From: Salvia splendens
Taxonomy: Eukaryota; Streptophyta; Magnoliopsida; Lamiales; Lamiaceae
Assembly (NCBI RefSeq): GCF_004379255.2
Contig: NC_056041.1
Span: 19,685,559 to 19,749,558 of the forward strand
Reading direction: 5' to 3'
Length of the DNA stretch: 64,000 nt
Under the pieces are notes generated by a model. That model was not told the origin of the DNA and did not search any database. It worked only from the letters and a program-made list of their open reading frames with translations. Position 1 is the stretch's first letter; each line of letters starts with the position of its first letter. A program made the position numbers and the translations under genes. Shown piece after piece: positions 46,801 to 57,451 of this stretch.

Positions 46801-48412
46801 TTTATTTTATTCTCTTCTAAAAAGTAAATGATGCGCCGAGAGTTTACAATCATATCATCACACACTTGTATAACGAGAATCATGATAAAAGGGTTAGGTA
46901 TAAATTAATTGGGTGGTAGGTATAGAATAAATAATTTCAGATACACTATTTACATAATTTATGCTTTCTCTATCCCATTAAAAATAAACTTTTTCAATTT
47001 ATTTTGCCCCATTAAAAATGAAACGTTTTTTTATTTTGGACTGTCCATTAAAAATGAAATATTTTCTTAAATGAAAGTAATATTATCTTTATTTTTTTAT
47101 TTCTCTTACTTTACTTTTTCTTTTTATAAAATAATATTACATAAAATTCTATATGTTAAATTTCATATTTATTAAATGGAGGGAGTAAAAAATTATATTC
47201 CCAGCCACAACGCGTAATTGTGGCGTGCGATCGTCCAATGCATGTTGAAGAGGGAAGATGATGATTGATGTACAATGTGGTATGGTCGTTTAAGTTTTCA
47301 AATTTTAAATTCTTTTCTACTGTGATCGTTTCATTAATTTAATATTTTTTTCTTTATTTTTCTAAATAGACGTTAGGGCTTCCAAATCACATCTATAAAT
47401 TTTTAAATTTTGAAATATTTAATATTTAATTAAATAAATTTTAAAATTCATTTCTTTTAATTTTATAAACACCACATTAAAAAAATGAAACTAGTGATTA
47501 CTATTATATATCATAAATTTATTATGTTGTGGGACCATGATTTTAATTGTGAATATTTGAGATCTATCCTCAAAAGTTGATAGTATAGCTTGTATAGATT
47601 TGATCCAGATTTGTGGTATGTTTTGGGGTGTTAGGTTTGTAAAATTGTATCCAAAAATTAAAAATATGTAGTATCTTAAAATTCTCGCAACAATATATTT
47701 CACACTACTGAAACAATTTCCAATTTTACAAAATTTGTATCGACCAACCATGTATGATGTAACGTTGAAATTTATACTAGAGTATTAAAAATGACAATTT
47801 GCGTAATCGTGTAAATTTTAGAATAGTTAGATTGGTTTTTTATTAGCAAGTGTTTGTTAAAACTCTTAAATTTTGTTCCACGTGGATTTGATGATAATCA
47901 TAGCTCATTTATATAAATATGGATAATCTTTCCTTCATAAGGCTTTTTAAGAAGTGAATAAATAGACCGATAAGTTAATTTGGCTGGTATTTCCGTATTC
48001 TTGATAGAACATTTTTTTCTTTAACCATTTTAAATGGGTAGTAGTTAGGACTCATTAACACAGTATATATTTAAAAATTGAAATGGATGCGTAGTTCCAT
48101 AAACTATTAAAGTGATATAAGAACTTTACTCACCTTTCTCTTTGGGAGAAGAAAAGGAACATAAATAAAATTCGTACTATATGGCAAATTTGAAGGTTTA
48201 TTTTGCGAAGTAAAAGGAGTAAAATTTGTGTGTATAAATGTAGTTAAGATTAGTTTTCTTCTTAGTCCGAGAATCTAGTCCGGATGTTGCTAATTTATCA
48301 TCGTGTTGTTATTTTTTATTAAACATATCCGTTTACAATGCAAGACATGTTACTAGTTTACAACATAGAGCATATCAATTCTCTTAAATATCTATAACAT
48401 TTAAACAATTCA
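43819..48412. other. Long intergenic region
   Basis: About 4.6 kb without a convincing gene on either strand. The frames at 45715-46050 (minus) and 45828-46019 (plus) overlap each other and have no domain. GC-richer stretches near 45150-45320 and 45590-45670 were not identified. One Stowaway-like MITE (46962-47185) is present. Confidence 0.5.
46962..47185. mobile_element. Degenerate Stowaway-like MITE
   Basis: Flanked by TA. The right end on the other strand reads CTCCCTCCATTTAATAAATA; the left end (TGCTTTCTCTATCCCATTAA) is diverged. CATTAAAAAT occurs three times near the left end (46976-47056). Confidence 0.55.
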
Positions 48413-48586
48413 CTAGTGACTGGAACAGAGTCACATAAACAGAGTATTTGGCTGCCCTCGCCCGTCCTAGCCCAAGCTCGTTCGAAACCCGAACAATGAC
48501 CACACGTAGTCACAAACAAAACCAATAATCAACACTAGTACTAGTATAACAAACACCCCACCAACACCAATTAATACGAACATCAC

Positions 48587-48643
48587 CTTATGGAAGTATT
48601 CACTCCGATAAACACCATTAATTCTAAGCCATCGATGTCCATG
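48587..48643 (-). pseudogene. MATE 1 exon 3
   Basis: 57 nt, the same length and phase as exon 3 of the paralogue (58497-58441); GCAG acceptor, GTGATG donor. Confidence 0.75.
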
Positions 48644-48696
48644 CTGCAAACCAACATTCACACGTTAATCTTATGATCCATCTATAGACTCTAAAA

Positions 48697-48830
48697 AAAG
48701 GGCTCTGATACAGTCTAAACCGAAGAACTCATCCCAAAAGACTAGCCAGTTAGAAGTGAGAGCACATTTAGTTTATATAGACCACACCAGTTGTTCTCAC
48801 AACCGATGTGGGAATTGAGTCTGTAACAGG
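48697..48830 (-). repeat. LTR-like repeat with initiator-Met primer-site motif in MATE 1 intron 2
   Basis: On the minus strand a segment with CCCACATCGGTTGTGAG, a TATATAAAC box and then TGTATCAGAGCCC, close to the tRNA-Met primer-binding site. Part of the same sequence (CATCCCAAAAGACTAG and GAGTCTGTAACA) occurs in intron 1 of MATE 2 (about 59165-59240). Probably a short LTR-derived repeat. Confidence 0.45.
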
Positions 48831-48839
48831 CTCACTCAC

Positions 48840-49465
48840 CAAATAGAGATGGCGCCGACTGAAGTGACTGCGACGTCAAGACCACCAGCCAGAACTATGA
48901 TGCTCATCATATACCAAACCTCAAGGCATAACATGACAGCAGAGGCGAGCGACAGCCTGACAAACGCCCAAATCTCCCTAAACGCATCCCACGAGAAGCC
49001 CTTCCACCCATCCTTGCAGAAACCTACCACATAAACAAACTGGGAGATCGCAATCAACCAGCTAGAAACATCGCACGCAAGAGCCGCACCGGGTGTTCCC
49101 CACCCGAGTACAACGATAAAGAGCCAGCACCACAAGACATGCCCCACAAGAGTAAGGGCTGCAATCCAAGCGATGACGTTGACTTTGCTCTGGGCTTGGA
49201 GAAACTTTTGCGCGGGAAATATGATCGACAATGCAAACATTTGAGGGATGGTTAGCATAGTGAAATAGCCAGCAGGTTTGGCAATTTGCTCAGGCTGTCC
49301 CAACAGCATAAGAATAGGAGTAGCAAATATGTAGAGGGGCGCGAGGAGAATGCAAGTTGCGAAGAGGATGATCGCCGACCGCTGCATGTAAACGCCAAGC
49401 ATGTGGACTTGTCCGGCCCCGAATGTCTGCCCACACAGTGTCTCAAGTGCACTTCCCATTCCCAG
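48840..49465 (-). pseudogene. MATE 1 exon 2
   Basis: 626 nt, GCAG acceptor and GTGAGT donor, no stops; several hydrophobic helices including ILFATCILLAPLYIFA and LWCWLFIVVLGWG. Confidence 0.9.
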
Positions 49466-49731
49466 CTGCATATAATCATCATTTGAATTACATTTACACT
49501 AACCTCAGTACCTCAGACACAAATCACTATACTACAACACATCGAATATGCTTCACAATATCCTAAATACTACCTTCTTCCACAAAAAAACAGTCATCAT
49601 GTTTTTTTTCATTCACCAAAACTAGTCTCTATCTATTTATAGTAAGTTTTTTTTCTCTATAATGAAGTGGTTCCAGAATCTCTCTATTCCTTCCAATATC
49701 CTAAATTAGACTATTTTTGTGGACGGAGTTA

Positions 49732-50006
49732 CTCCCTCTGTCCGCGATATAAAGTCCTTTTTTGCCATTTTTGGGATTTATGTGTTTTAAAGTCCCATTT
49801 GTTATTTTTATTATTATTTTTTATTTTAGGTAGGTGGAGCCATTATTCAACTAGCGCATCACACTCATAAATTAATATAAAACAAATATATAAAAGTAGG
49901 GATCATACTCCACTAATTAACTTTTTCATTTTACTTCATAAATTCAAACAATTTCTTAAAATCCTTACTAATTCAAATTGGGACCATAAATAGCGGACGG
50001 AGGGAG
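49732..50006. mobile_element. Stowaway-like MITE in MATE 1 intron 1
   Basis: TA on both sides; ends CTCCCTCTGTCCGCGATATA and, on the other strand, CTCCCTCCGTCCGCTATTTA. 275 bp, non-coding. Lies 19 bp from Harbinger element 4. Confidence 0.9.
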
Positions 50007-50349
50007 TAATATTATTAAACTCTAAGGCCATCCACATCCATGTCTCAATACCGTCTCATCCCTTTACTATTCATGGTCCCACTGCACTTTTTACCCCATC
50101 TCTTAACTAAGAGACAGCACCTGCAACCCTCCATCTCTTAACCATCTCATTCTTTAACTATTCATCAATTTAATTTTTTATTTTTATTTCCAACAAATTC
50201 AATTAATAATAACACACTTCATTAAATAAAAGAAAATTTCAATTTAAAATCCTAAAAAATAAAAAAACACATAATTAAAATCTTTAAAAAAATAAAAAAG
50301 ACATAATTTAAAATACTAGAAATTAAAAACTGCACACTTAAATTATAAA

Positions 50350-51456
50350 AACAACTCCGCCGACGAATCATTCCCCGAAGGCGGTGGCGGTGCACCCAAG
50401 TTAGATGGAGGCGGAATACCAAGTTGACTTGCCAGATACTCAATGCCAGCAAGATGAGCTTGAGATTGGACGGGCGTCATGCGGGAAGTGTCAGTCAACG
50501 TGGCGGTGAAGTACATGGACATTAGGGAGGACGGCGGCCCTTAGGAGCCCGCCTGGCTTGATTCGCCTCGGCCCCTCCCTGCTCGAGCTCTAGCCGCCTT
50601 CGCCGCCTTGTTCCCTTGCGGCCGAAGTCGTGTACCGGAGGACACCCCTTGCATCGGATGTCGGGAACTCAACCTCTTGTGAGACATTGCCTTCCCTGCT
50701 CTCACTAGATGAGTATTGGCCACTTGCTGTGTGCTTCGTGCGTTTCGAGCTCGAGCCCGTGCTTTGACTGGACACCGCCAGCCCACCTATCCAACTCTTT
50801 GACCGACTGCCAAACATCGGCATGTTTGAAATCTTTTTTGGTGTCGACTTTAAAGACTCGCAAAGTCGCTCTCAGAATGTCGGCTCCACTTGCTTCGTTT
50901 TGGTAATTCTCCGCTTCATTCTTGTATATCCCATAAAAGTTTTTGATATCTCTGTCGGCTCGCTCAAAATGACTGCGAAGCATCTTCAAGTTGCGGCGGC
51001 GGGTCCCCTTCGGCTTTTCCTTGTTGTATACGTCGGTGACCTTATCACAAAAACACTTGCGGGCTTATTGATTCCCGACGATAGGATCGTACGACGTGTT
51101 GATCCAAGTGTCGAACAGATCCATTGTCTCCGCGGAGCTGTATGGATGACGGGCTTGGTCCTCCTCCTCGTTTCCTCATCATCTAGCTCCGGTCGGAAGG
51201 TTTTCCGGAGTATGTTTGTCCGGAATATTCTCCCTAATTTGGGATAATCCCTGCGTTTGCCCATACCTCGGGGCGGAGGGACGATAGTATGCATCAACTG
51301 GAAAAGATGATGTTTGGTACGCCGGCGTCGACGAGCCTTGGGTGCCCGGCGACGAACTGGAACCGGAAGCACCCAAAACATTGTACATGCCCCCCTGTCG
51401 ACAAACGCGTTCAAGTCGAAGCCACCCTCGCGGCCGGAGTCTCCGTCACCGGACAT
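50350..51456 (-). pseudogene. Harbinger ORF1 (Myb/SANT-like), frameshifted
   Basis: ATG at 51456 (MSGDGDSGREGGFDLNAF), then a slip at a G6 run about 60 nt in, the same relative place as in element 3. The family sequence MYNVLGASGSS...RYGQTQGLSQIRE is in one frame (51388-51179). MKMLRSHFERADRDIKNFYG through HADVWQSVKELDRW is in another (50989-50750). The basic and Ser-rich tail and a MTPVQSQ-like end follow to about 50350. Several frameshifts. Confidence 0.7.
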
Positions 51457-51635
51457 TTTTGCAGAAATTGGAGAGGAAAGAGAGATGATATGATAGTGAT
51501 AAGAAGAAAAAAAGATGAGAGATGTGTGTTTGTGTGTAAAATGAAAGAGGTAATGAGAGTATTTATAGAATAAAAAAAGAAAAAAAAGAAAAAATTTACC
51601 ATTACAAATGGTAATATTACCGTTTGAAATTTTTA

Positions 51636-51637
<2 letters not shown>

Positions 51638-51688
<51 letters not shown>
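51638..51688. repeat. (TA)n microsatellite
   Basis: About 25 TA units within Harbinger element 4. Confidence 0.95.
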
Positions 51689-51689
<1 letters not shown>

Positions 51690-51925
51690 CAGAAAATAGA
51701 ATTTAGAAAAAATTATTTATTGCGTCAGCATGACGACGCCCACTCACGGGCCGGCGAGTGGGCGTCACACCTCGCGCCATGCTCACCATGTGGCGCTGGT
51801 GCGTAGCGAGCTGACTCGCCAGCTTCATCTCCACGAAGGGCCACGTGACGGGACGGGAGTGCCGCATCGCTGTCTCGATGCAGTCTCGTCTCGCCCGCAT
51901 CGAGACAGTGATGCGGGTGCCCTAA

Positions 51926-52176
51926 CTGCTCAGTCCAGTTAGTAGTAGCTCTTTTTACAGCTATGCAGAAAAAATAATTGTGTATACAATAAATTAAATT
52001 AAAATAATATTATAAATCAACAACTACGTCCCAATCCAATCCTTCCACATTCAAACATAGACTCTAAAATCTAGTAGTACTAAATGATTTGAATCACACG
52101 AGTCTGAGAAAGAGGTAGAAATGCAATTTAAGGAAATATTGGGGAGGAAATTAAGGAATACTAGTTAAGAACTAAC
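51926..52176 (-). other. MATE 1 intron 1, distal part
   Basis: Ordinary intron sequence between Harbinger element 4 and the exon 1 donor. Confidence 0.5.
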
Positions 52177-52318
52177 CAGAAAGCCGAAAGCAAAGTTACC
52201 GATGACGGTGGTAGCAATGGAGAAAGCGGAGAGCTGGACATCTCCGAGGTGGCCGACGAAGATCGTGGAGACGGAGTTGGTCCCGTACTGACACAGAATC
52301 TGAAAGGCTATGGGGCCG
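52177..52318 (-). pseudogene. MATE 1 exon 1, 3' part
   Basis: Resumes in frame at the GGCCG duplication (52314-52318) and ends FAFGFL with a CTG/GTTAGT donor at 52177/52176. Confidence 0.88.
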
Positions 52319-52765
52319 TGTTAAGAGCCTCCTGCTCCTAGCGTGAGAATTCCGTCCGAATTCACAACTGTAACACCACAATTCCGGCGCCCTAGTTTAA
52401 GGGTCGGCGGACAAACGATAGGGCTGGTGCGGAGGAGTCTCCGTCGGCAGCGTTGAGAGTTTAAATCCGTTGATTAATCCGGCGCCCAAGTCTTGGGTCG
52501 GCGGTGATCTTCGGAGATAGAGCTGGGCGCAAGAATGAATCTTGTCGGTAGCGATAGATAATTTTGGATTCTTGATACTCCACAAGTGAGCAAACGATAA
52601 TGATTTTATTAATTGGATGAATAAAATGATAACAATCTCTCATATTTATAATACTCTAATACTACTACCCTAACTTATTGAACAAGAAACAAATATCTAA
52701 ACAAATATGGAAAAGATACGGTAAATCAAAATATAACTAAATAATTGGGAGATAGGATCGTATCA
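52319..52765 (-). repeat. 3' LTR of the gag-only element
   Basis: 447 bp, TG...CA, nearly identical to 54905-55351. Confidence 0.95.
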
Positions 52766-52795
52766 ACTCCCCCACGGTTGAAATCCACCTTGTCC

Positions 52796-54881
52796 TCAAG
52801 GTAGGAACCATAAAACCACGAAGAGAGTTGAAAGTAGAAGCTTTGGCGCAGTATCTCCTCCTGGATCAAATGCCCACCGAATAGTTCTGTGTCTCCCTTC
52901 ATCATTTCCACCTAAAATCACCAATAGAGAACCGTGTTGGGTATAAGATATGGTGGACACCCCCGCCACATTGATGTCGTGATAATTCAACGCTAAGATG
53001 AAAAGTTTTGCCACACCTCCATGAATGCTCAAACACGGCGTGCCATTTCCCAGAGGAATCAACCTTGCATCGGCGTCGAGCGACGATAATCGAGGATTCA
53101 TACTTGTAATATTACTGACATTCAAATCCACATAGACACAAGCAACTACGGGCAAATCAGTGTAAGCACCATCTCCTTTCTTGCCCCAACAATTTCCAAG
53201 AACATTTTTGGATGACACTTGAACAACATTGAGTGAGGCGATGACCTTCTTCACTTCATCAGTGTAATCGTCCTCCTCTACATAGTCTAACAATGCATCT
53301 TCCTCCTTCTCTTTACTCATATCGGGGCTGCACGATGGGTAGATTTCATCAAAAGATGAAACTTGTTGGTCTTCGAGTCTGCCATCTCTACCTTCCCTAG
53401 ATCCCCGATTCTCATTAGGCAAGCCACGATCCATGAGTTTCTTTGCTACTGTCTCTAATATGGAGTTCTCTGAATCACAACGCTCCTCCTCTAATATGGA
53501 GTCCTCTGAATCACAAAGCTCTGCATCTAATATGGAGTCCTCTGAATCACAAAGCTCCTCGTCACCGTCTCGTGTTGGCGAATGCATGTGAGTAACGACC
53601 TCTCCATAACATCTGCCCTCATCTACCTCACTCCGAAAGCGATGCGGCAGTGGAGGCTGCGACAAAGGTCGGAATTTTACAAACCCACGAACAATGGGAT
53701 CCACATGTGTTGGTGGTTCATGTGACGAGTAGTCCGATGTGGGGACAGATCCCGATGGAAGCTGAGAAGGGGGCTGCGAAGAGGAGACCCCTAGCTGCCC
53801 TCGAGGCCCCCGATTCTGCCAAGGCTGACGCGAACTCGTAGGCGTTGTCGATGGCTGGCCACGATCTACCTGAATGTCTGCTAACTCCAACGTTAAGGCC
53901 ATCGCGGCTGCAAGCGACGAGGGGCGATGTAACTGCAGACGCTCCTGCATGTCTGGTTTAAGGCCTGCGACAAAGGGTGTGAATAACTCCGATTCCGGGA
54001 CCCCTTGCACCCTGTTGAGGTACCTGTCGAAAGTATCATGATATTCCCGCACTGTTCCTGTCTGAGTAAGCTTGGCGAGAAGGCCATAATAATTCTTAAA
54101 ACTCTGCCCGTCAAAACGATGTCGTACATCTTCCAAGAAATCCTGCCACGCGACGAAATAGTTGTTTGCGCAATAATTGAAAACCCACTCCGCCACCGGC
54201 GGATCAAACAACATTACAGCGTAGTGCAAACGCTGAGCGTCGGGCATCATAACGTGGTCGAAGTAGTACTGTACCCTAGACACCCAATTAGTTGCGTCAG
54301 ATCCGTTGAATCGGGGTGGGTGCATCTTAACCCACTGCGGTTTCTCATAGCCCGCAACGTGGGATTGGTAACAATGCGGTGGGTCCCAACACGAAGCGGG
54401 GCGGTTGAAATTCTGATTTCTGTCCCCTTGAATATCCCAGCCGGGGCCCGTTCGGCCCCTCTCCTCGCGGAAGCAAAAAATATGGTTTCTCGGCTGAAAC
54501 CCTCTCTCCATCGGTCTCCTTCTCCTATTGTCGTCACACGGTGGGTCATCCCCGTTCGTTGAACCCGGTTGGCATCTCCAAGTCGCGCGTTAGCAAAGGG
54601 TCAAGGTTGTCGAACCTACGATCGGCTTCCTCCCTTCATACGTCCAACTTATCAAGTTTCTCCAATACACGATCAAGTTTGGTGCTGACGTGATCGTCCT
54701 GATGGTGTTCGTCCGTTGGGCGACCCTCTAGGTCACCGTCGTCCCTTGACGAACGATGGTACCCGCCGCCGCCGTTGCGGCCTCCTATTGGTGGGGGACC
54801 CCCAAACCTGTTAACTGGGTAAGAATCTTGGCGATTCTGCCCCCAAACTGATTTTCCGTTGTTGCTGTTGTAACGCTTCAT
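52796..54881 (-). pseudogene. Gag-like protein of the gag-only element
   Basis: A first frame starts at 54881 (MKRYNSNNGKSVWGQ, an Arg/Gly/Asn-rich N-terminus with KLDRVLEKLDKLD) and stops at a TGA at 54638-54636. After a frameshift a 571-codon frame runs 54511-52796. It contains a Retrotrans_gag-type core (WVSRVQYYFDHVMM, WQDFLEDVRHRF, VREYHDTFDRYLNRVQGVPE, about residues 75-190), a Pro/Ser/Gln-rich stretch, an acidic region with three ELCDSEDSIL-like repeats, and unrelated C-terminal sequence. I see no CCHC knuckle or protease motif. Confidence 0.8.
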
Positions 54882-54904
54882 GAGTACTGGATGAAAGCAC
54901 CAGT

Positions 54905-55351
54905 TGTTAAGAGCATCCTGCTCCTAACGTGAGAATTCTATTCGAATTCACAACTGTAACACCACAATTCCGGCGCCCTCGTTTAAGGGTCGGCAGACAA
55001 ACGATAGGGCTGGTGCGGAGGAGTCTCCGTCGGCAGCGTTGAGAGTTTAAATCCGTTGATTAATCCGGCGCCCAAGTCTTGGGTCGGCGGTGATCTTCGG
55101 AGATAGAGCTGGGCGCAAGAATGAATCTTGTCGGTAGCGATAGATAATTTTGGATTCTTGATACTCCACAAGTGAGCAAACAATAATGATTTTATTAATT
55201 GGATAAATAAAATGATAACAATCTCTCATATTTATAATACTCTAATACTACTACCCTAACTTATTGAACAAGAAACAAATATCTAAACAAATATGGAAAA
55301 GATACGGTAAATCAAAATATAACTAAATAATTGGGAGATAGGATCGTATCA
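54905..55351 (-). repeat. 5' LTR of the gag-only element
   Basis: 447 bp, TG...CA. The sequence just inside it on the minus strand (CTGGTGCTTTCATCC) resembles the primer-site region of plant Gypsy-type elements; the matching tRNA was not identified. Confidence 0.95.
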
Positions 55352-55493
55352 GGCCGCCTATTGCCCACAGTTTCAGTGACTCCAAGCAGAATATTCTCCA
55401 CCATGTTTTCACCCCTCTCGCTTCACGGTAGTCGCCACTCTCTCCGATCAGATCTAAATCGTCGGATCTCCGCTCCAGCAGCGCCGCCTCCAT
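55352..55493 (-). pseudogene. MATE 1 exon 1, 5' part
   Basis: Start codon at 55493, chosen because it aligns with MEAPLLEG of the paralogue at 59559. Runs to the GGCCG target duplication at 55352-55356. Confidence 0.88.
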
Positions 55494-56377
55494 ACGTGTT
55501 TTTGCCAAACAAAGACGGAGAAGTGAGTAGCTGAATAACTAGGAGGAGCAGAGGACACAACACATCAATATAGAGTAGCAGTGATATATGCATTTGAAAT
55601 AATATGAAAATTAAAACATACTAATTATTAAAGTAAGATAAATGAAAAGATGGGTAGTTAAAATAGTGTTGTTGGACAGTAAAACATATATTATTATTAA
55701 TGTTTAATGATTTTAGAATGGTATTATGGTATAGGTTATAAAAAATTACTGTAATATATATAGTGGACCTACGTACTTTTATGGGATGAAGGGAGTAATA
55801 AAATTTGAGTGAAATAATTAGTAGAATGTCATGTCTACTTGTCTTAAATAGTGAAAGTGGATTAGGACATTTATTGCAGAATAAAACGATTTTACGCATA
55901 TATAGAAGGAATTTTTATTTATTTCACCACCATTATTTGGAACTCCTTTTATATTTTGTTTACAAATAAACAATATTGATTTAAACAAAAACATTAAATT
56001 AATGAAATTAAAGACAAGGCGATGAGCAAAATAATGAGATGCTCATATAATGCAACCGGAATTATGGAAAGCTACTGTGGAGAAACATCAATAACCACCT
56101 TTTATAATTTTTGAAAAAAAAACATCATGACTATACAAGAAAACAACATGTTAAAAAAATGCCAATTAGCAAAATATTTGATCATAAATTATTTAGCGGA
56201 GTGGGTACTATTTATTCTGATAATGCATTAAACATACATCAAGTACTATATGGGGATCACGTTATTCACGTATCAATATTGATGCTTAGTCCACGTAAGC
56301 GTTATTCTTTATCATTTATGCAATATATTTAATCGTAATGCTTCAAAAACTAATATTGTTAACATAAAGTTTTATAA
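55494..56377. other. Spacer between MATE pseudogenes, part 1
   Basis: MATE 1 upstream flank. AT-rich, with a lone Stowaway-type end (GGGATGAAGGGAGTA, about 55783-55797) whose partner I could not find. No gene seen. Confidence 0.45.
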
Positions 56378-57018
56378 GGGGATGATCAATTGCTAACTCA
56401 CTCTCTAGTGGCTAACTATAACTAATTTAAAATAATAGGATGCTAGAAATCCAGTGGTCTAAAATTTGCCACGTGTAATTTTTGTTTTTATTAATTAAAT
56501 CGAAATTGATAAAAAAAACTATCAAATTAGGGTTTTGGATGAAAATGTCAATACAGTGTTTTGAAAATATCAACACAATGCTTTGAGAATGTCAACACAT
56601 TGCTTTAAAAATGACATTATATATGTATTATATTGATATATTTTATATACTATGTTGACAATTGTTGTTGTACGAAAAAATTTCAAATTTTCAAAAAAAA
56701 ATTTAAATTTTGACATCGGAACATATGCACGTGAAATCTCGTTAGATCTTTATGAAATTATCTTTAATTTGATATATGTCGTGCGAAAAAATAATTTAAA
56801 TCGAGAAAGTTATATAGTACATTTTAAAGTTATGTGATATTTTTCAAAAGTTAGTTACAACTAATTTGTTGTAAATTGACCTTAATACCTTTATTTACGT
56901 TTTTTGTTGATCGTATTGATATTTCAGGGTTGATGATCTAGGCCCTTGATTTGAATATCTAAGGGTTATTATTTAATTATAGTTAGCAATTAAGTATTGA
57001 GTTAGCAATATAAAACTC
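56378..57018. mobile_element. Possible inverted-repeat transposon, class unknown
   Basis: The left end GGGGATGATCAATTGCTAAC and the right end on the other strand GGGGAGTTTTATATTGCTAA share a GGGGA terminus and the block TTGCTAACTCA. About 640 bp, no coding. No clean target duplication, so the superfamily is open. Confidence 0.4.
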
Positions 57019-57451
57019 CCCTAACTTTATAAAATACATAAAATTAAATTTTAATTTCAATATTTTTCCATTTATTTGAAGTAAATGGGAAAGATGAGAA
57101 ATCAAACTCTGATTTTTAAAAAAATAGGTTAATGATTTAATACATATCTTAACCTTTAATAATTTTACAATCCCATCATGAAATTTGAAATTTATAGATT
57201 TTATCTCCAATCTTTGTAATGGTATCAATTTTTATCTCATTTTTCAACTTATCAATTACAATCTCTTCAATTTATTCAAATCAATTGTTTCCTGCAATTA
57301 TTCTAAAAAGTAATAGTCTCTTACTATTTTTTGATAAATATAACTAGTCCACCTATGATATGTTGTGTAACGACTCCACCTTTGGACTTGGAGTGAAGTT
57401 TCAATAATAAAACTATAAAAGTTGATACTTACGGTTAAAGAAAATGGTGTG
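57019..57451. other. Spacer between MATE pseudogenes, part 2
   Basis: AT-rich; probably includes the 3' UTR of MATE 2. Nothing else recognised. Confidence 0.4.

Larger units (their letters stand above)
50026..51922 (-). mobile_element. PIF/Harbinger element 4 (ORF1-only), in MATE 1 intron 1
   Basis: The ends read GGCCATCCACATCCATGTCT on the left and GGGCACCCGCATCACTGTCT on the right (opposite strand), with TAA at 50023-50025 and 51923-51925. The 1.90-kb element has the same layout as elements 2 and 3, on the minus strand, with TATAAATA at 51567-51560. A (TA)n tract (51638-51688) lies in its 5' region. No transposase. Confidence 0.92.
52319..55351 (-). mobile_element. Gag-only LTR retrotransposon (TR-GAG type, Ty3/Gypsy-like) in MATE 1 exon 1
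   Basis: LTRs of equal length (447 bp; 52319-52765 and 54905-55351), TGTTAAGAG...GTATCA, with a perfect 5-bp duplication GGCCG. The 2.1-kb interior holds a gag region only, plus a trace of a pol C-terminus next to the 3' LTR (LEDKVDFNRGGVDT, near 52800-52765). No protease, RT, RNase H or integrase remains. The LTRs differ at roughly ten positions, so the insertion is fairly young. It must have moved with enzymes from another element. Confidence 0.9.
48413..55493 (-). pseudogene. DTX/MATE efflux transporter 1, split and 3'-truncated
   Basis: MATE proteins export metabolites or toxic compounds across plant membranes by ion antiport, normally with 12 helices in about 490 residues. Exon 1 begins at ATG 55493 (MEAALLERR...), is interrupted after LWAIGG by an LTR element (52319-55351, duplication GGCCG), and resumes as PIAFQILCQYG...FVGHLGDVQLSAFSIATTV to the donor at 52177. 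Exon 2 (49465-48840) is open throughout: LGMGSALETLCGQTFGAGQ, QKFLQAQSKV, LEVWYMMSIIVLAGG. Exon 3 (48643-48587) reads MDIDGLELMVFIGVN. The exon 4 remnant (about 48495-48413) reads VRVSNELGLGRARAAKYSVY and then loses homology after LFQSLV. The splice acceptor before exon 4 is AT where the paralogue has AG. Later exons are missing. In the paralogue downstream, exons 4-7 are present. Confidence 0.88.

Noticed and set aside
48467..48661. Minus-strand frame of 64 codons as an independent small gene
   Set aside because: It reads MATE 1 exon 3 and the following intron in another frame; homology to the paralogue explains it.
53650..54562. Plus-strand frames across the gag-only element
   Set aside because: Antisense to the gag frame; no domain seen.
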